Assembly: GCA_002429615.1 (NCBI GenBank)
Contig: DJAN01000136.1
Coordinates: 406-10,911 of the forward strand
Length of the DNA stretch: 10,506 nucleotides
DNA from: Lysobacteraceae bacterium UBA6001
GTDB lineage: Bacteria > Pseudomonadota > Gammaproteobacteria > Xanthomonadales > Xanthomonadaceae
Direction of reading: 5' to 3'
Position 1 is the first letter of the stretch; each line of letters begins with the position of its first letter. Position numbers and translations under genes: made by a program. Under the pieces are notes generated by a model. That model saw only the letters and a program-made list of their open reading frames with translations. It was not told where the DNA came from and made no database searches. Positions 1 through 6,347 of this stretch are shown here, piece after piece.

Positions 1-1163
1 AAGCTGTTGGACATCACGGTGTCCAACGTCGCTTCGCGGGTTTCGCGCAGGATCGGGAAGCCTTCGGCGCGCGGATCCAGTGTGTCGATGTGCGCCGAGC
101 CGGCCATGAAGCCATCGCGCAGCATCAGCAGCGAGTAGATCGCCTCGTGCACGCTGGCCGCGCCAAGCGAGTGGCCCGACAGGGCCTTGGTCGAGGACAG
201 CGGCGGCACATCCTGACCGAACACCTCGCGCACCGCGTTCAACTCGGTGATGTCACCCAGCGGGGTCGAGGTGCCATGCGTGTTGAGATAGTCGATGCGG
301 CGGTTCACGCCTTCCATCGCCATGCGCATGCAGCGCACCGCGCCTTCGCCCGAGGGCGCGACCATGTCCGCGCCGTCGGAAGTGACGCCATAGCCGAGCA
401 GCTCGGCATGGATGCGCGCGCCACGCTTCACCGCGTGTTCGTAGTCCTCCAGCACCAGCATGCCGCCACCGGAACCGATGACGAAACCGTCGCGCTCGGC
501 GTCATACGGACGCGAGGCGACGCCGGGGCGATCGTTGTAGCCGGTGGACAGCGCGCCCATCGCGTCGAACATCACGCTCATGGTCCAGTGCAGTTCTTCG
601 CCGCCACCGGCGAAGACGATGTCCTGCGCGCCGTGGCGGATCAGGTCGGCACCGGCGCCGATGCAGTGCGCGGAAGTCGCGCAGGCGGCGGAGATCGAAT
701 AGCTCAGGCCGCGGATCTTGAAGGCGGTGGCCAGCGAGGCCGATACCGCCGAGCACATCGTGCGCGGCACCATGTACGGCCCCACCTTGCGCACGCCGCG
801 CGCGCGCAGGATGTCGGCCGTTTCCACCTGCCACTGGCTGGAACCGCCGCCGGAGCCAGCGATCAGGCCGGTGCGCAGGTCGCTGACCTGGGTCTCGTCG
901 AGGCCGGCGTCGGCGATGGCGTCGCGCATCGCCAGGTAGGCATACGCGGAGGCATCGCCCATGAAGCGCTTGAGCTTGCGGTCGATCAGCGCGTCCAGGT
1001 CGAGCTCGACCTTGCCGCCGACCTGGCTGCGCAGGCCGACCTCGGCATGGTCGGGCAGGAAGGTCAGGCCCGAACGGCCTTCGCGCAGCGCGCTCGATAC
1101 GCTGTCCAGATCGTTGCCCAGGCAACTGGTGATGCCCATGCCGGTGATGACGACGCGACGCAT
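1..1163 (-). CDS. fabB: 3-oxoacyl-[acyl-carrier-protein] synthase I, FabB (3' end cut by window)
   Basis: Condensing enzyme that elongates acyl-ACP in the cytosol; FabB-type enzymes extend the cis-3-decenoyl-ACP made by FabA and so commit carbon to unsaturated fatty acids. Reading the minus strand from ATG at 1163 gives a start [18 protein letters not shown], typical of the family. The catalytic triad is visible: Cys161 in [11 protein letters not shown], His296 in [11 protein letters not shown] and His331 in [12 protein letters not shown], each two residues lower than E. coli C163/H298/H333. The open frame runs to the window edge at S387, just where the family's NSFGFGG motif begins; the family is about 404 residues, so roughly 17 are missing. 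The start lies two bases after the fabA stop, so the two are co-transcribed and probably translationally coupled. CATSAHCIG and the FabA partner favour FabB over FabF. Long open frames on the plus strand here are codon-bias shadows. Confidence 0.97.
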   Translation of the reverse strand, partial: MRRVVITGMGITSCLGNDLDSVSSALREGRSGLTFLPDHAEVGLRSQVGGKVELDLDALIDRKLKRFMGDASAYAYLAMRDAIADAGLDETQVSDLRTGLIAGSGGGSSQWQVETADILRARGVRKVGPYMVPRTMCSAVSASLATAFKIRGLSYSISAACATSAHCIGAGADLIRHGAQDIVFAGGGEELHWTMSVMFDAMGALSTGYNDRPGVASRPYDAERDGFVIGSGGGMLVLEDYEHAVKRGARIHAELLGYGVTSDGADMVAPSGEGAVRCMRMAMEGVNRRIDYLNTHGTSTPLGDITELNAVREVFGQDVPPLSSTKALSGHSLGAASVHEAIYSLLMLRDGFMAGSAHIDTLDPRAEGFPILRETREATLDTVMSNS

Positions 1164-1165
1164 GC

Positions 1166-1681
1166 TCAGAAGCCCTCGGTGGAAGTGAACAGGCCCACGC
1201 GCAGGTCCTTGGCGGTGTAGATCTCGCGGCCATCGACCAGCATGCGCGCATCGCTCTGCGCCATCACCAGCTTGCGGTTGATGACGCGGGCGATGTCGAT
1301 CTCGTAACGCACCAGCTTGGCATCGGGCAGCACCTGCCCGGTGAACTTCACTTCGCCCACGCCCAGCGCGCGGCCACGGCCGGGCGCGCCCAGCCAGGTG
1401 AGGAAGAAGCCGGTGAGCTGCCACATGGCATCCAGGCCGAGGCAGCCGGGCATCACCGGGTCGCCGATGAAGTGGCAGCCGAAGAACCACAGGTCCGGAC
1501 GGATATCCAGTTCGGCCACCACCTGGCCCTTGCCGTAGGCACCGCCTTCGTCGGCGATGTGGACGATGCGGTCGAACATCAGCATCGGGTCGTTGGGCAG
1601 GCGGCCAGCGTTGGCGCCGAACAGTTCGCCACGCGCGCTGGCCAGCAACTGGTCGCGCGTATAGGCAGATTCGCGGGTCAT
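1166..1681 (-). CDS. fabA: 3-hydroxydecanoyl-ACP dehydratase/isomerase FabA
   Basis: Bifunctional cytosolic enzyme that dehydrates 3-hydroxydecanoyl-ACP and isomerises trans-2- to cis-3-decenoyl-ACP, the branch point of anaerobic unsaturated fatty acid synthesis. From ATG at 1681 the product is 171 residues (E. coli 172). The hot-dog fold signature is intact: His70 in [18 protein letters not shown] and Asp84 in the same block, at the same numbers as the E. coli catalytic pair. The N-terminus [20 protein letters not shown] matches the family's usual start, so the 32-residue upstream extension of the open frame is rejected even though the chosen ATG has only a weak GAGA ribosome site about 8 bases upstream. 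It is the first gene of a fabA-fabB operon and diverges from dinB across 214 bases. A small palindrome at 1771-1782 is a possible operator. Confidence 0.98.
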   Translation of the reverse strand: MTRESAYTRDQLLASARGELFGANAGRLPNDPMLMFDRIVHIADEGGAYGKGQVVAELDIRPDLWFFGCHFIGDPVMPGCLGLDAMWQLTGFFLTWLGAPGRGRALGVGEVKFTGQVLPDAKLVRYEIDIARVINRKLVMAQSDARMLVDGREIYTAKDLRVGLFTSTEGF

Positions 1682-1770
1682 GCGGAGGTTCTCGGAAAAA
1701 CGCGCCCGTGCGGCGCGAAAGTGCGCCAGCCTGCATGACCGCAACGCAGCAAAGCAAACGCTTTTTTCCG

Positions 1771-1782
1771 TACGCAAGCGTA
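1771..1782. promoter_or_regulatory. Candidate operator palindrome upstream of fabA
   Basis: A perfect inverted repeat, TACGC-AA-GCGTA, lies 89 bases upstream of the fabA start and 113 bases upstream of dinB, in the 214-base divergent gap. fabA/fabB and desaturase genes in gamma-proteobacteria are often controlled by TetR-family repressors (FabR, DesT) that bind short palindromes containing ACGC/GCGT-type half-sites, so an operator role is plausible. No convincing -10/-35 pair was found next to it on the minus strand, so this rests on symmetry and position alone. Confidence 0.25.
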
Positions 1783-1854
1783 GTGTTTTACGGTGATCGC
1801 GGGCAAAGCATTGCGCCGCTTGGCGTGCGACGGATCAGCGCACGGCGGCTGGAT

Positions 1855-1860
1855 TATGAT
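1855..1860 (+). promoter_or_regulatory. Possible -10 element for dinB
   Basis: TATGAT sits 35 bases before the dinB ATG at 1896 and matches the sigma-70 -10 consensus at five of six positions. No recognisable -35 lies 16-18 bases upstream, and no palindromic LexA-type site is visible in the gap, so the element is tentative and gives no evidence of SOS control. Confidence 0.25.
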
Positions 1861-1895
1861 GGCGGGGCAACGTTCGCCGCCGTAGGGTTCCCTGG

Positions 1896-2981
1896 ATGCG
1901 CAAGATCATTCACGTCGACATGGATGCGTTCTATGCGTCCGTGGAACAGCGTGACGATCCCTCGCTGCGCGGGCGCCCGGTGGTGGTGGCCTGGAAGGGC
2001 GCGCGTTCGGTGGTGTGCGCGGCGTCGTATGAGGCGCGCAAGTTCGGCGTGCGCTCGGCGATGCCGGCGTTGCGAGCCGAGCGCCTGTGTCCGGAGGCGG
2101 TGTTCGTGCCGCCGGATTTCACCCGCTACAAGGCGGTGTCGCGGCAGGTGCGGGAGATCTTCCACCGCCAGACCGACCTGGTCGAACCATTGTCGTTGGA
2201 CGAGGCCTACCTCGATGTCACCGAAGCCAAGAGCGGGATGACGGTGGCCACCGAGATCGCGCGCGTGGTGCGCGATCAGATTCGCGAGGAGACCCAGCTC
2301 ACGGCTTCGGCCGGCATCGCGCCGAACAAGTTCCTGGCCAAGATCGCGTCGGACTGGCGCAAGCCCGATGGACAGTTCGTGGTGCCGCCGTCGCGGGTGG
2401 AGGCGTTTCTCACGCCGCTGCCGGTGAATCGCATTCCCGGCGTCGGCAAGGTGATGGAAAGCAAGCTCACCGCGCTGGGCATCAGGACCGTCGGCGATCT
2501 GCGCATGCGGCCGCTGGAAGAGCTGCAGGCGCATTTCGGCAGCTTCGGGCAAGGCCTGTACAACCGCGCACGCGGCGTCGATGAACGTCCGGTGGAACCG
2601 CACCAGGAAGTGCAGCAGGTGTCCTCGGAAGACACGTTCGCCGAGGACCTGCCGCTGGACGCGCTGGGGCCGGAGATCGCACGCCTGGCCGAGCGCACAT
2701 GGGCGGCGACGCAGCGCACCGGGCGCATCGGCCGTACCGTGGTGCTCAAGCTCAAGACCTCGCAGTTCCGCATCCTCACCCGCAGCCTCACGCCGGAACG
2801 CGCGCCGGCCTCCGCGCAGGAACTGGTGGAGATCGCCCAGGCGCTGGTGCAGCGCGTGCAGTTGCCGGGCGATACGCGTTACCGGCTGGTGGGCGTGGGC
2901 GTCTCGGGGTTTGCCGGGCAGGATGAGGACGACGTGGTGCAGGGCGAACTGTTCGCGGCCGAGACGCTGGGGGGCGATTGA
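1896..2981 (+). CDS. dinB: DNA polymerase IV (Y-family translesion polymerase)
   Basis: Low-fidelity Y-family polymerase that bypasses damaged template bases. The 361-residue product has the family length and order: palm/fingers start MRKIIHVDMDAFYASVEQRD with metal ligand Asp8, then the second catalytic block SLDEAYLDVT with Asp102 and Glu103, a helix-hairpin-helix thumb around 177-200 (NRIPGVGKVMESKL), and a little-finger domain to about 345. The steric-gate position is Tyr13, as in Dpo4-type enzymes, where E. coli has Phe13. Near the C-terminus, QGELF at 349-353 resembles a beta-clamp binding pentapeptide, though it is followed by eight more residues where many DinB proteins end close to the motif. 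The ATG is preceded only by a weak AGGG. gph follows 39 bases downstream on the same strand and may share the transcript. Confidence 0.97.
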   Translation: MRKIIHVDMDAFYASVEQRDDPSLRGRPVVVAWKGARSVVCAASYEARKFGVRSAMPALRAERLCPEAVFVPPDFTRYKAVSRQVREIFHRQTDLVEPLSLDEAYLDVTEAKSGMTVATEIARVVRDQIREETQLTASAGIAPNKFLAKIASDWRKPDGQFVVPPSRVEAFLTPLPVNRIPGVGKVMESKLTALGIRTVGDLRMRPLEELQAHFGSFGQGLYNRARGVDERPVEPHQEVQQVSSEDTFAEDLPLDALGPEIARLAERTWAATQRTGRIGRTVVLKLKTSQFRILTRSLTPERAPASAQELVEIAQALVQRVQLPGDTRYRLVGVGVSGFAGQDEDDVVQGELFAAETLGGD

Positions 2982-3020
2982 GCGTCGCTTACACTGTCAC
3001 GCCCACCGCAGTGCCTTCGC

Positions 3021-3683
3021 ATGCGCTATCCGTTTCCGCTGGTGATCTTCGATCTCGATGGCACCCTGGTCGACAGCCTGTCCGACATCGCCGAGGCCCT
3101 GAATCTCACATTGGCCGATCTCTCGCTGCCACCGGTCGATGAGGCCACGGTGCGCGGATGGATCGGCGAGGGCGTGCGCAGCCTGGTCGCCAGCGCCCTG
3201 CAGGCAGCGCATGCATCGCAGCCGCTGGACGCGGTGATGCCGGGTTTCATGCGTCATTACGGCGAATGCCTGCTGCATCATCCGCGCCTGTATCCCGGCG
3301 TGGCGGCGGCGCTGGAAGGCCTGCGTGCGCGCGGCGCGATCCTGGCGATCTGCACCAACAAGCCGTCGCGGTTCGTGGCGCCGCTGCTGGAGCACCTGGG
3401 CATCGCCGGTTATTTCGCGGCGGTGCTGGGTGGGGATTCGCTGCCCGAGCGCAAGCCCGACGCGGCGCCGCTGCTGCATCTGTGCGCGCAGTTCGAGCAG
3501 CCGCCCTCTCGCGCGCTGATGGTGGGTGACTCCGCGGTGGATGCCGCCGCGGCGAATGCCGCCCAGGTGCCGCTGGCGCTGGTCCGCTATGGCTATCTGC
3601 GCGGGCTGGATCCGATGCGTTCGGGGGCGCGCTGGGTCATGGATGACCTGCAGGAACTGCTCGCGATCGACGCGGCGGCCTGA
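3021..3683 (+). CDS. gph: Phosphoglycolate phosphatase (HAD-IA family)
   Basis: HAD-superfamily hydrolase predicted to dephosphorylate 2-phosphoglycolate, a metabolite released when 3'-phosphoglycolate DNA ends are repaired. The 220-residue protein shows all four HAD motifs: FDLDGTLVDS with nucleophile Asp11 and Asp13, Thr112 in CTNKPS, Lys145 in ERKPDAAP, and Asp170/Asp174 in MVGDSAVDAAAA. A C1-type helical cap containing WIGEGVR (residues 47-53) lies between motifs I and II, as in Gph. The neighbourhood suits the role, because dinB lies 39 bases upstream and both relate to DNA damage. TACACT at 2990-2995 could be a private -10, but no -35 partner was found. HAD-IA enzymes are hard to separate by substrate, so another small phosphoester is possible. 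The stop faces the TfoX-domain gene eight bases away. Confidence 0.88.
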   Translation: MRYPFPLVIFDLDGTLVDSLSDIAEALNLTLADLSLPPVDEATVRGWIGEGVRSLVASALQAAHASQPLDAVMPGFMRHYGECLLHHPRLYPGVAAALEGLRARGAILAICTNKPSRFVAPLLEHLGIAGYFAAVLGGDSLPERKPDAAPLLHLCAQFEQPPSRALMVGDSAVDAAAANAAQVPLALVRYGYLRGLDPMRSGARWVMDDLQELLAIDAAA

Positions 3684-3691
3684 GGCGGCCT

Positions 3692-4075
3692 TCAGTCCTC
3701 GTCGGAACCGCCATCCTCGCTGTCGGCGCCATCGTCTTCCGCCGGAGGCGCAGCGTCGTCGTCGCCGTAGCGGGTCGTGGAGACCGGGCCGCCCACCGGC
3801 GTGCCGCGCTGCGCCGGCAGCCGCGCGCTGGCCTCCTCAAGCTCTGCCAGCAACTGGTGACGGCGCGCCTCGGGAATTTCCTGCCAATGGCTGCCCACCA
3901 GCGCGCCTTCCAGCGAATAGAGCAGGTTGAGGCTGGGCTTGAAGCCGGCGCGGCGGACCTTGAGGAAGGCGCCGACCGCGCCGATCGCCTGCAGATCCTC
4001 GACGCTGCGCAGGCCGACCTGGCGCAGCCAGGCCGCGCTCTTCGGGCCGATGTTGCGCAGGCGTTCGGTGCTCAC
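3692..4075 (-). CDS. TfoX C-terminal domain protein with acidic tail
   Basis: A 127-residue protein of unknown function. Residues 1-83 match the stand-alone TfoX C-terminal domain: STERLRNIGPKSAAWLRQVG, a helix-hairpin-helix-like opening, then VEDLQAIGAVGAFLKVR and LLYSLEGALVGSHW. TfoX/Sxy regulates natural competence in some gamma-proteobacteria, but the TfoX N-terminal domain is absent, so a competence role is not shown. After a flexible Pro/Gly linker, residues 105-127 hold 12 Asp or Glu and no basic residue. Translation starts at GTG (4075-4073), sharing four bases with the stop of msrC (GTGA), so it is probably translationally coupled to that gene. Its stop lies eight bases from that of gph with no room for a separate terminator, so the convergent transcripts probably overlap. 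Confidence 0.85.
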   Translation of the reverse strand: MSTERLRNIGPKSAAWLRQVGLRSVEDLQAIGAVGAFLKVRRAGFKPSLNLLYSLEGALVGSHWQEIPEARRHQLLAELEEASARLPAQRGTPVGGPVSTTRYGDDDAAPPAEDDGADSEDGGSDED

Positions 4076-4554
4076 GCCAGGCTGTCCACGAACACCTGGG
4101 CGATGGCCTCCAGGCCACGCTGGTCGTCTGCGTCGAAGCGCGCGAGTTCGGGGCTGTCGAGATCAAGCACGCCGATCAGCGTGTCGCCCTGCACCAGCGG
4201 CACCACCAGTTCCGAGCGCGACGCCGAATCACAGGCGATATGCCCCGGGAAGGCGTCCACGTCCTCGATGCGCTGGGTCTGGCGGGTGCGCGCGGCGGCG
4301 CCGCAGACGCCCTTGTCCAGCGGGATGCGCACGCAGGCCGGGAGGCCCTGGAACGGCCCAACCACCAGCTCCTGGCCGTCATACAGATAGAAGCCGGCCC
4401 AGTTGAGGCTGGGCAGCGAGTTGAAGATCAGCGCGGCGAGATTGGCGGCATTGGCGATGCGGTCGCGTTCGCCATGCACCAGGGCCTGTGCCTGGGCGTG
4501 CAGCTGCGCGTACTGTTCCGGCTTGCTGCCGGAGAGCGTGGAAGAGGTGAACAT
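4072..4554 (-). CDS. msrC: Free methionine-(R)-sulfoxide reductase (GAF domain)
   Basis: Cytosolic GAF-fold enzyme that reduces free L-methionine-(R)-sulfoxide with reducing power from thioredoxin, as part of oxidative-damage repair. The product from ATG 4554 is 160 residues. The three redox cysteines are all present: Cys74 and Cys84 in PACVRIPLDKGVCG, and Cys108 in FPGHIACDSASRSE, each ten residues lower than E. coli Cys84/94/118. NWAGFYLYDG and VVPLVQGDTLIGVLDLDSP complete the signature. The frame stays open to a GTG at 4596, but the homologous region begins near GSKPEQYAQLHAQ, so the ATG is preferred. It has no Shine-Dalgarno, and a -10-like TAGACT ends seven bases upstream, so the message could be leaderless. 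The next gene starts inside its stop codon, and bioD is divergent. Confidence 0.94.
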   Translation of the reverse strand: MFTSSTLSGSKPEQYAQLHAQAQALVHGERDRIANAANLAALIFNSLPSLNWAGFYLYDGQELVVGPFQGLPACVRIPLDKGVCGAAARTRQTQRIEDVDAFPGHIACDSASRSELVVPLVQGDTLIGVLDLDSPELARFDADDQRGLEAIAQVFVDSLA

Positions 4555-4561
4555 GCCCGGC

Positions 4562-4590
4562 AGTCTAGCAGCGCCCGGCGACGTCACTGA
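4562..4590 (-). promoter_or_regulatory. Candidate promoter for msrC (possibly leaderless)
   Basis: On the minus strand TCAGTG (4590-4585), a 17-base spacer and TAGACT (4567-4562) form a weak sigma-70-like pair. The -10 hexamer ends seven bases before the ATG at 4554, so transcription would start at or next to the start codon. The absence of a ribosome-binding site fits this. Its -35 overlaps that of the divergent bioD promoter candidate. Confidence 0.3.
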
Positions 4591-4615
4591 CGCCACGGCC
4601 GGGACGGCTTATCCT
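4587..4615 (+). promoter_or_regulatory. Candidate sigma-70 promoter for bioD
   Basis: CTGACG (4587-4592) and TATCCT (4610-4615), separated by 17 bases, each match the consensus at four of six positions. The start would fall near 4622, giving a leader of about 20 bases before ATG 4642. No BirA-type palindrome (TTGTAAACC / GGTTTACAA) is visible, so biotin repression through BirA is not supported here. Confidence 0.35.
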
Positions 4616-4641
4616 GCCCGGCCCCAAGCCGGTCCGCGCCC

Positions 4642-5319
4642 ATGTTTCCCTTCCCCGCCTTCTTCGTCACCGGCACCGATACCGGCATCGGCAAGACCAT
4701 CAGCAGCAGCAGCCTGCTGCATGCGTTGCGAGGGCAGGGGCTGCGCGCGGTCGGCATGAAGCCGCTGGCCAGCGGCTGCGAGGCCACGCCCGAGGGCTGG
4801 CGCAACGAGGACGCGCTGGCATTGCAGGCGGCCAGCGCGCCACGGCCGGACTACGCGCTGGTCAATCCCTACGCGCTGCCGGAACCGCTGGCGCCGGAGA
4901 TCGCCGCGGCCGAAGCCGGCGTGACCATCGAACTGCCGCCCCTGCGCGACGCCTTCGCGCGGCTGCGCGCCATGGCCGACGTGGTGGTAGTGGAGGGTGT
5001 CGGCGGCTGGGCCGCGCCGCTCAGCGCCACGCTCGACCAGGCCGACCTGGCGCGCGCGCTCGACCTGCCGGTGGTGCTGGTGGTGGGCATGCGCCTGGGC
5101 TGCTTGAACCATGCGCGCTTGAGCGCGGCGGCCATTGCCGCCGATGGACTGCGCTGCGTGGGCTGGGTGGCCAACGAGGTTGACCCGCAGATGGCGCGTC
5201 GCGACGAGAACTTCGCGTTGCTGCAGGCGCGCCTGCCGATGCCGTGCTGGGGCCGCATTCCGTACCGTCCGGATGCCGATCCGGCCGTGCTGGCAACGCA
5301 CCTGCGCCTGCCGGGCTGA
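4642..5319 (+). CDS. bioD: Dethiobiotin synthetase (ATP-dependent)
   Basis: Catalyses ATP- and CO2-dependent closure of the ureido ring of 7,8-diaminopelargonate to give dethiobiotin, the penultimate step of biotin synthesis. The 225-residue product has family length. The Walker A loop VTGTDTGIGKT (residues 9-19, Lys18 and Thr19) is followed by KPLASGCE with Lys40 and Ser44, equivalent to E. coli Lys37 and Ser41. Next come VNPYALPEPLAPEIAA (74-89), a Walker-B-like VVVEGVGGWAAPLS with Glu118, GMRLGCLNHARLS and WVANEVDP. The usual second-position GAGGW is GVGGW here, a mild change. The gene stands alone, without bioA, bioB, bioF or bioC in the window. A divergent promoter pair separates it from msrC, and a double hairpin separates it from the convergent phasin gene. 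The ATG lacks a strong ribosome site; no better alternative was seen. Confidence 0.96.
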   Translation: MFPFPAFFVTGTDTGIGKTISSSSLLHALRGQGLRAVGMKPLASGCEATPEGWRNEDALALQAASAPRPDYALVNPYALPEPLAPEIAAAEAGVTIELPPLRDAFARLRAMADVVVVEGVGGWAAPLSATLDQADLARALDLPVVLVVGMRLGCLNHARLSAAAIAADGLRCVGWVANEVDPQMARRDENFALLQARLPMPCWGRIPYRPDADPAVLATHLRLPG

Positions 5320-5331
5320 GCCGGGGGCCGG

Positions 5332-5372
5332 AAAAGAAAAAGGCCCGACAGAGGGAGGGTTCTGTCGGGCCT
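5332..5372 (-). terminator. Rho-independent terminator at the end of the phasin transcript
   Basis: A perfect 12-bp inverted repeat (AGGCCCGACAGA at 5341-5352, TCTGTCGGGCCT at 5361-5372) with an 8-base loop. Read on the minus strand it runs directly into TTTTTCTTTT, a good U-tract, so it ends the phasin mRNA. On the plus strand it is followed only by GTTTGCG, so for bioD it would be a weaker, at best partial, stop. The minus-strand loop is ACCCTCCC. Confidence 0.85.
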
Positions 5373-5373
5373 G

Positions 5374-5401
5374 TTTGCGTGGGGGGAGGGACCCACGCAA
5401 A
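5374..5401. repeat. Second perfect hairpin, tandem to the terminator
   Basis: TTTGCGTGGG (5374-5383) and CCCACGCAAA (5392-5401) form a perfect 10-bp stem around an 8-base loop, one base from the terminator stem. On the minus strand the loop is TCCCTCCC, almost identical to the terminator loop, and the hairpin lies in the phasin 3' untranslated region. On the plus strand it lies downstream of bioD and is followed after 12 bases by TTTTT, so it may help end bioD transcription. Confidence 0.75.
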
Positions 5402-5415
5402 TACAGAAAAAGTTT

Positions 5416-5805
5416 TTACTTGCGGCGGGCGCTGCGCGGCGGCGCGGCGTTCGCCTGGAACTGCTCGTTGGCCGAGGCGAACTGGCTGCGCGCCAGGTGG
5501 CCGATGGCTTCGGATGCCTTCAGGCTGAGGCCGACCGCTTCCTGGTTCGCCGTGGCCAGGCGCTCCAGGTTGTCGCGGGCGATCTGCAGGCCCTTCGGCC
5601 ACAGCGACTGGACACTGCCCAGGTCGTTCATGTCAGCGAACTGGCCGAAGAAATCAGCCGTCGCGTTGACGTTCTTCTCCAGCGTCTTCAACTGCAGTCC
5701 GAACACGCTTTCGGCGTTTTCGAGGGCCAACCGGTTGGCGCGCGATGCCGCGGCGGCGAACTGGTGGGTGTACTGGCTGAAGCTGCTGTCGAACTGGGCG
5801 GACAT
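5416..5805 (-). CDS. Phasin family protein (Phasin_2 type)
   Basis: A 129-residue, mainly helical protein of the phasin_2 family (PF09361), which coats intracellular polyhydroxyalkanoate granules and limits their size. It starts MSAQFDSSFSQYTHQFAAA and continues through amphipathic helices rich in Ala, Leu, Gln and Glu (NAESVFGLQLKTLEKNVNAT, LQIARDNLERLATANQEAV), with WPKG as a central break and a basic end, RSARRK. There is no signal peptide, so it is cytosolic. The open frame extends 39 codons upstream, but that stretch has non-phasin composition and crosses the predicted promoter, so ATG 5805 with a weak GGAAA upstream is chosen. Two operator-like repeats cover its promoter and two tandem hairpins follow its stop. 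No PHA synthase gene is in the window, so a PHA role comes from the family alone; some phasin-like proteins have other roles. Confidence 0.88.
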   Translation of the reverse strand: MSAQFDSSFSQYTHQFAAAASRANRLALENAESVFGLQLKTLEKNVNATADFFGQFADMNDLGSVQSLWPKGLQIARDNLERLATANQEAVGLSLKASEAIGHLARSQFASANEQFQANAAPPRSARRK

Positions 5806-5833
5806 CGCGGTTTCCAGTGGAGCTGCGTTACCG

Positions 5834-5874
5834 TGTTGCGATGCAGCATAACGCGTTTCTGCTGCGATGCAACA
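5834..5874 (-). promoter_or_regulatory. Phasin promoter overlapped by two PhaR-like operators
   Basis: On the minus strand TTGCAT (5872-5867), a 16-base spacer and TATGCT (5850-5845) form a promoter with a predicted start near 5838, about 33 bases before ATG 5805. Two 15-base elements of the form TGYTGC-GAT-GCARCA (plus-strand reading) lie at 5834-5848 and 5860-5874, 26 bases apart. One covers the -10 and the other the -35. The TGC-N3-GCA core resembles the CTGC-N3-GCAG element described for PhaR, the PHA-responsive repressor of phasin genes in other proteobacteria. The repeats are seen directly; the regulator is inferred. Confidence 0.6.
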
Positions 5875-5888
5875 ACTTTTTTCGAGGC

Positions 5889-5914
5889 AAAGAAAAGGCC
5901 CCGTCGGGGCCTTT
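5889..5914 (-). terminator. Rho-independent terminator of queD
   Basis: A perfect 9-bp stem (AAAGGCCCC and GGGGCCTTT on the plus strand, 5894-5902 and 5906-5914) with a 3-base loop. On the minus strand it continues into a U-tract, TTTTCTTT counting the stem end. It lies 32 bases after the queD stop at 5947 and before the phasin promoter, so it separates the two minus-strand transcripts. Confidence 0.85.
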
Positions 5915-5946
5915 GTAATCAATGGCTTGGAACGCCAATCCGCCGC

Positions 5947-6303
5947 TCAGGGCCCGCGGTAGCGGCAGCCCGAGGTGCAGGTTTCGTGGATCACCACCTC
6001 GCGCAGGGCCGGCAGGGTCGGCTTGAGCTGGTCCCAGATCCAGATCGCCAGGCGTTCGCTGGTCGGGTTCTCCAGCCCCTCGATGTCGTTGAGGTAGTGG
6101 TGGTCCAGGCGGTCGTAGATCGGCTGGAAGGCGGCTTTGACGTCGCCGAAGTCCATGATCCAGCCCGTATCCGCGCCGGGCTCGCCACCGACATGCAGTT
6201 CGATGCGGAAGGAGTGTCCGTGCAGCCGCGCGCATTTGTGGCCCGGCGGGACGTTTGGCAGGCGGTGCGCCGCCTCGACCATGAAGACTTTGAAGATTTC
6301 CAT
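5947..6303 (-). CDS. queD: 6-carboxy-5,6,7,8-tetrahydropterin synthase QueD
   Basis: Zinc enzyme that converts dihydroneopterin triphosphate to 6-carboxytetrahydropterin, the first committed step to the 7-deazapurine preQ0 and hence queuosine in tRNA. From ATG 6303 the product is 118 residues (E. coli 121). The zinc ligands His13, His28 and His30 ([19 protein letters not shown]) and the catalytic residues Cys24, His68 and Glu107 ([30 protein letters not shown]) are each exactly three lower than in E. coli Que[18 protein letters not shown] is also typical. The open frame extends 24 codons upstream across the divergent promoter; that stretch is not QueD-like, so the internal ATG is taken. There is no Shine-Dalgarno, and a -10-like CACAAT ends six bases before the ATG, so a leaderless mRNA is possible. 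No other queuosine gene lies nearby. Confidence 0.96.
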   Translation of the reverse strand: MEIFKVFMVEAAHRLPNVPPGHKCARLHGHSFRIELHVGGEPGADTGWIMDFGDVKAAFQPIYDRLDHHYLNDIEGLENPTSERLAIWIWDQLKPTLPALREVVIHETCTSGCRYRGP

Positions 6304-6309
6304 GTGCGC

Positions 6310-6338
6310 ATTGTGGACGCGCACGGGCGGCGCGTCAT
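6310..6338 (-). promoter_or_regulatory. Candidate promoter for queD (possibly leaderless)
   Basis: On the minus strand ATGACG (6338-6333), a 17-base spacer and CACAAT (6315-6310) form a modest sigma-70-like pair. The -10 ends six bases before ATG 6303, which would place the transcription start on the initiation codon. This fits the absence of a ribosome-binding site. Confidence 0.3.
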
Positions 6339-6347
6339 CGGCCCCTC

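Noticed and set aside
90..1220. A 376-codon plus-strand open frame opposite fabB
   Set aside because: Composition is Ala/Arg/His-rich without recognisable motifs, and the minus strand holds a clear FabB with its catalytic triad.
1682..1777. Longer FabA starting at 1777
   Set aside because: The extra 32 residues are Arg/Cys-rich and unlike FabA, whose usual N-terminus coincides with ATG 1681.
1682..1895. LexA/SOS box upstream of dinB
   Set aside because: No long symmetric site of the type expected for Xanthomonad LexA, and no CTG-N10-CAG site placed at a promoter, was found in the gap.
1854..2603. A 249-codon minus-strand open frame opposite dinB
   Set aside because: It is a codon-bias shadow of dinB, whose polymerase motifs are intact on the plus strand.
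4555..4641. Biotin operator (BirA box) upstream of bioD
   Set aside because: The TTGTAAACC / GGTTTACAA palindrome is absent.
5353..5390. G-quadruplex formed by GGG tracts on the plus strand of the twin hairpins
   Set aside because: The tracts at 5353-5359 and 5381-5390 are separated by 21 bases, too far for a canonical quadruplex, and the perfect stems explain the region better.
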